NCBI GenBank assembly: GCA_902560675.1
Contig: CACEMP010000001.1
Location: 1 to 64,000 of the forward strand
From: an uncultured Alphaproteobacteria bacterium
GTDB taxonomy: Bacteria; Pseudomonadota; Alphaproteobacteria; HIMB59; GCA-002718135
Length of the DNA stretch: 64,000 nucleotides
Reading direction: 5' to 3'
Positions 63,159 to 64,000 of the stretch are shown piece after piece. Below the pieces are notes generated by a model. That model was not told the DNA's origin, did no database searches, and worked only from the letters and a program-made list of their open reading frames with translations. A program made the translations under genes and the position numbers. Numbering within the stretch: position 1 is the first letter of the stretch; every line of letters begins with the position of its first letter.

Positions 63159-63236
63159 AACAAATATTAATTTAATTATTATTATCGGTCTAGTAATAAA
63201 TACTATATACAAGGTATGTCTTACAGCAATCAATAA

Positions 63237-64000
63237 ATGTTTAGTAAAAATTTAATAATAATATTTTTAAGCTCTACAATCGCATCATTTGCCCCTGTAA
63301 TTACAGTATTATTGAGTGGTATTATTGGAAGTCAGTTAATTGATACCGGTTGGGCAAGTACATTACCAATGTCTTTAATGATATGCGGAACATTTATCTT
63401 TGCTCCAATTGCTTCTAAATTTTTTAGTTTAATTGGAAGAAAAAAAGGTTTTATGACTGCTTCAGTTATAAGTAGCTTTGCTGCTATGATTTGTGCATAT
63501 TCAATTACAGTTGCTAGTTTTTATATATTCTCAATAGGTTGCTTACTAATTGGAGCTGCACATTCTTTTGTTCATCAATATAGATTTGCAGTGCCAGAAA
63601 CTGTTAAAAAGGAATTCGTACCTAGATCTATGTCTTATATCTTACTACTAGGTATTGTGTCAGCTTTATTAGCATCTAATTTTGCAAATCTGTTTAAAGA
63701 TTTAACTGATAGTCAATTCACTGGTTCATTTCTTTTTTTGTCTATAACAGCTTTAGTGCCAATATTATTTCTTTTTTACTATGAAGATGAAAAAATGAAT
63801 ATAGAAAAAACTAAATTTGAATTTAGTAGAATTAATTCAATACTAAAAAATAGAAAAATTATTTTATCAATTATTACTGGTGGAGTAGGGTACTACGTTA
63901 TGGCAAGTATAATGACAGCTTCAAGTTTATTTCTTCATGTATTTAAAGAATTTACAATATTTGAAACTTCAATAGTAATTCAGCTACATATTATCGGGAT
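63237..64000 (+). CDS. MFS transporter, partial at right edge
   Basis: A frame opening at the ATG 63237 stays open to the end of the window (254 codons). It encodes a multi-helix membrane protein beginning MFSKNLIIIFLSSTIASFAP. A motif-A-like GRKKGF follows the second helix at about residues 68-73, with about seven hydrophobic segments visible. This fits the major facilitator superfamily. It is divergent from the class IV aminotransferase operon, 78 bases away, so it could export or import the substrate of that pathway. Confidence 0.78.
   Translation, partial: MFSKNLIIIFLSSTIASFAPVITVLLSGIIGSQLIDTGWASTLPMSLMICGTFIFAPIASKFFSLIGRKKGFMTASVISSFAAMICAYSITVASFYIFSIGCLLIGAAHSFVHQYRFAVPETVKKEFVPRSMSYILLLGIVSALLASNFANLFKDLTDSQFTGSFLFLSITALVPILFLFYYEDEKMNIEKTKFEFSRINSILKNRKIILSIITGGVGYYVMASIMTASSLFLHVFKEFTIFETSIVIQLHIIG

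Overview
The window is a densely packed, very AT-rich bacterial chromosome segment with no mobile elements, CRISPR array or rRNA operon. The gene content points to a marine alphaproteobacterium with a streamlined genome, perhaps an AEGEAN-169/HIMB59-like or SAR11-like lineage. The signs are recG-sdhE-mfd and dac-tmk-holB-metG-tatD-MBL gene orders of alphaproteobacterial type, tiny or overlapping gene junctions, and many dioxygenase, sugar-uptake and sulfotransferase genes. The lineage is inferred from gene content; no 16S gene is present.

Layout. 1-4147: the edge of a membrane protein, a small membrane protein, a PhyH-type dioxygenase overlapping a nucleoside hydrolase, and convergent pseudouridine catabolism genes (psuK, psuG). 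4149-7764: a three-domain protein (APH-type kinase, M23 peptidase, class III aminotransferase/phospho-lyase) and a LysE-type exporter. 7800-8914: a DUF4864 protein and an SRAP abasic-site protein. 8971-11968: malyl-CoA lyase and both malate-CoA ligase subunits (mcl, mtkA, mtkB). 12764-18699: the most interesting region, a pterin/riboflavin-flavoured cluster of creatininase-family hydrolase, dehydrogenase, catalytically divergent PTPS-fold protein, glycosyltransferase, methyltransferase, stand-alone RibD-type reductase and GTP cyclohydrolase II fused to a degenerate RibB-like domain. It looks like a biosynthetic pathway for an unidentified pyrimidine- or pterin-derived compound.

18702-30451: peroxiredoxin, two DMT transporters, a class III aminotransferase, acylphosphatase, an FKBP-rhodanese protein, a DUF815 ATPase, yajC-secD-secF, sodB and uvrA. 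30509-40782: ssb, gyrA, coaD, tRNA-Lys, a YkgJ-type cysteine-cluster protein, recG, sdhE and mfd. 40779-50012: a PQQ-type sugar dehydrogenase, tRNA-Ser, cell-wall genes (MltB-like, RlpA-like, D,D-carboxypeptidase) and the tmk-holB-metG-tatD-MBL run.

50009-56807: a carbohydrate island with a HIBADH-like dehydrogenase, an SMP-30 lactonase, a pterin carbinolamine dehydratase, an FGGY kinase, and an ABC binding protein with two permeases but no ATPase. 56811-59052: SelO and a 2OG-Fe(II) oxygenase. 59049-63158: a leftward run of class IV aminotransferase, two sulfotransferase-fold proteins, a 2-keto-4-pentenoate-hydratase-type enzyme and an orphan TupA-like tungstate-binding protein. A divergent MFS transporter runs off the right edge. 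Two unrelated-looking loci, the 12.8-18.7 kb cluster and the carbinolamine dehydratase at 51.9 kb, both suggest pterin chemistry in this organism.
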